Positions 4,604 through 5,469 of a DNA stretch of 5,469 nt are shown piece after piece. Made by a program: the position numbers and the translations under genes. The notes beneath the pieces were generated by a model. That model saw only the letters and a program-made list of their open reading frames with translations. It was not told the origin of the DNA and did not search any database. Position 1 is the first letter of the stretch; each line of letters starts with the position of its first letter. Origin of the DNA: an uncultured Pseudomonadales bacterium (GTDB taxonomy: Bacteria > Pseudomonadota > Gammaproteobacteria > Pseudomonadales > Porticoccaceae); assembly GCA_937998635.1 (NCBI GenBank), contig CALLDA010000002.1, positions 1 through 5,469 of the forward strand, given 5' to 3'.

Positions 4604-5469
4604 GATCCTGGGCGGCTCGGTCTAGCACAGCCGGTATCGACCACGCTGTTCGGGCCAGACGAAGGTCGGGATTTTCGCCACTGGCATACAGGCCTGAGGC
4701 ACTCATCCAGAAAGTGGCCGTTCTCATGGCGTAGAGCAAGAGGTAGTAACGGCAGACCTTATCGTCAATGGTAATACCCGTACCTTGTTCATAGCGTCGG
4801 TAAAAAGCCTCTCGCTCAACCAGATTTGATAGCAGCTCGGTGCCTTCGCGGTTGAGCTCGGACAGGACATAGGCGACGTCGTACATGGGGTCCCCGATCA
4901 CCTCGGTCTCCCAGTCGAGAAGCGCTGATACCTTGTCTTCATGAACCAGAAAGTTGCCCGTTCTGTAGGCACCGTGGACGAGGGTCAGGCGCTCAGTTGT
5001 TGGGGCGTTGGCGTCGAGCCAGCATAAAACATCGATCAGTATAGGGTCAGGTTCCTGTCCCGATGCGTCGATGAGTTTTCGCCATTTGGCGACTTCCCGG
5101 CGGGCAAAATCTTCACCGGGCCCTGGCACACCGAGGAAGTCGAGGCCAGCTGCTCGCCAGTCGAGGCTGTGCAGGGCTACCAATGTGTCGGTGAAACTGT
5201 CGGGCAATACGCCACGGGCCGCAGCCTCCTGGTAGAAACGACGACCATCTTTGCCCCAGGGGCTGGGGCACTGGCCCGGTACTTTCTCCATGACAATAAA
5301 AGGCGCACCGAGGATGCTGATGTCATCTTCAAAGTAGTGCGCCCGGGGGCTGGGCACAGCCGTGGCTTCAAGACAGCGGAGCACTCGAAACTGGGTGGCA
5401 AGATCCGATAACTCGCGCAGTAAGGCATTGCCGGGGTCACGCCGCAGGCAGAAACCCTGCTGATGATGC
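4593..5469 (-). CDS. Aminoglycoside phosphotransferase-family protein (ACAD10/11-like), catalytic Asp replaced; N-terminus outside window
   Basis: The frame is open to the right edge, so the start lies beyond 5469; GTG 5384 is an internal valine. The 291 visible residues carry family marks: LRRDPGNALLRELSDLATQF (5445-5386), the fragment after the nucleotide-binding lysine region, then FEDD and LGAPFIVMEKVPG (the hinge), FTDTLVALHSLDW, the catalytic-loop segment LVHGAYRTGNFLV, and the metal-binding LLDWETEVIGDP with its Asp at 4914-4916. It therefore belongs with the APH/choline-kinase-fold enzymes (PF01636) of the ACAD10/11 type, linked to phosphorylation of hydroxylated acyl-CoAs or alcohols in catabolism rather than to antibiotic resistance. 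In the catalytic HGDxxxxN motif the Asp is Ala (codon 4968-4970), so phosphotransfer may be impaired. It is followed by the DUF7065-like gene, 43 bp to the inferred ATC start, and the two likely form an operon. Confidence 0.87.
   Translation of the reverse strand, partial: HHQQGFCLRRDPGNALLRELSDLATQFRVLRCLEATAVPSPRAHYFEDDISILGAPFIVMEKVPGQCPSPWGKDGRRFYQEAAARGVLPDSFTDTLVALHSLDWRAAGLDFLGVPGPGEDFARREVAKWRKLIDASGQEPDPILIDVLCWLDANAPTTERLTLVHGAYRTGNFLVHEDKVSALLDWETEVIGDPMYDVAYVLSELNREGTELLSNLVEREAFYRRYEQGTGITIDDKVCRYYLLLYAMRTATFWMSASGLYASGENPDLRLARTAWSIPAVLDRAAQDLGY

Noticed and set aside
5384..5384. GTG at 5384 as the phosphotransferase start
   Set aside because: The 28 upstream codons to the window edge encode typical family sequence (LRRDPGNALLREL), so the codon is an internal valine.
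5169..5411. Open frames on both strands overlapping the phosphotransferase
   Set aside because: The phosphotransferase frame continues with family motifs across this region to the window edge, so the others are out-of-frame shadows.
1..5469. CRISPR array, tRNA/rRNA genes, phage or defence genes, toxin-antitoxin pair
   Set aside because: No spaced repeats, no RNA-gene consensus and no matching protein families were seen on either strand; the only direct repeat is the two-copy unit at 775-804.

Overview
The window reads as about 5.5 kb of chromosomal DNA from a moderately GC-balanced proteobacterium, most likely a marine gammaproteobacterium. This is inferred from the mix of families seen: a 3-hydroxyisobutyrate-dehydrogenase-type enzyme, a 'GHPDLQGVWDF' lipoprotein, an APH-type phosphotransferase beside a DUF7065-like protein, and a hydroxylaminobenzene-mutase-like membrane protein. 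No 16S rRNA or other taxonomic marker is present, so the assignment is weak.

Layout, left to right. Positions 1-516 (+) hold the C-terminal half of a beta-hydroxyacid dehydrogenase whose start lies outside the window. Eight bases after its stop, at 525, a 24-codon frame with a good ribosome binding site and a clear lipoprotein signal begins; it is either a tiny lipoprotein or the stump of a broken one. An otherwise non-coding AT-rich stretch leads to a 15-bp tandem repeat that runs into a perfect palindrome (775-810), a probable operator in front of a predicted lipoprotein of unknown function (855-1952, +). That gene ends at a strong rho-independent terminator (1971-2001).

Right after the terminator lies a fragment of an IS3-family insertion sequence (about 2001-2223) carrying the first 60 codons of OrfA on the minus strand. 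Its outer end abuts the start of a glycosyltransferase-like gene (2100-3044, +). The first ~41 codons of that reading frame are antisense IS sequence, so the native start appears to have been lost.

Three genes then run on the minus strand, convergent with the glycosyltransferase. In transcription order they are an APH/choline-kinase-fold phosphotransferase cut by the right edge of the window (4593-5469), a DUF7065-like protein (3605-4489, probably really starting near 4549) and a HabA/HabB-like four-helix membrane protein (3093-3530). The first two are 43 bp apart, measured to the inferred start, and probably act together in catabolism of a lipophilic compound; the third has its own candidate promoter. 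The phosphotransferase has alanine where the catalytic aspartate is expected.

I see no CRISPR array, defence system, RNA gene or clearly new multi-gene system. The points most worth a second look are the missing catalytic Asp, the DUF7065-like gene's missing canonical start codon, the IS-truncated glycosyltransferase, and the repeat/palindrome operator.
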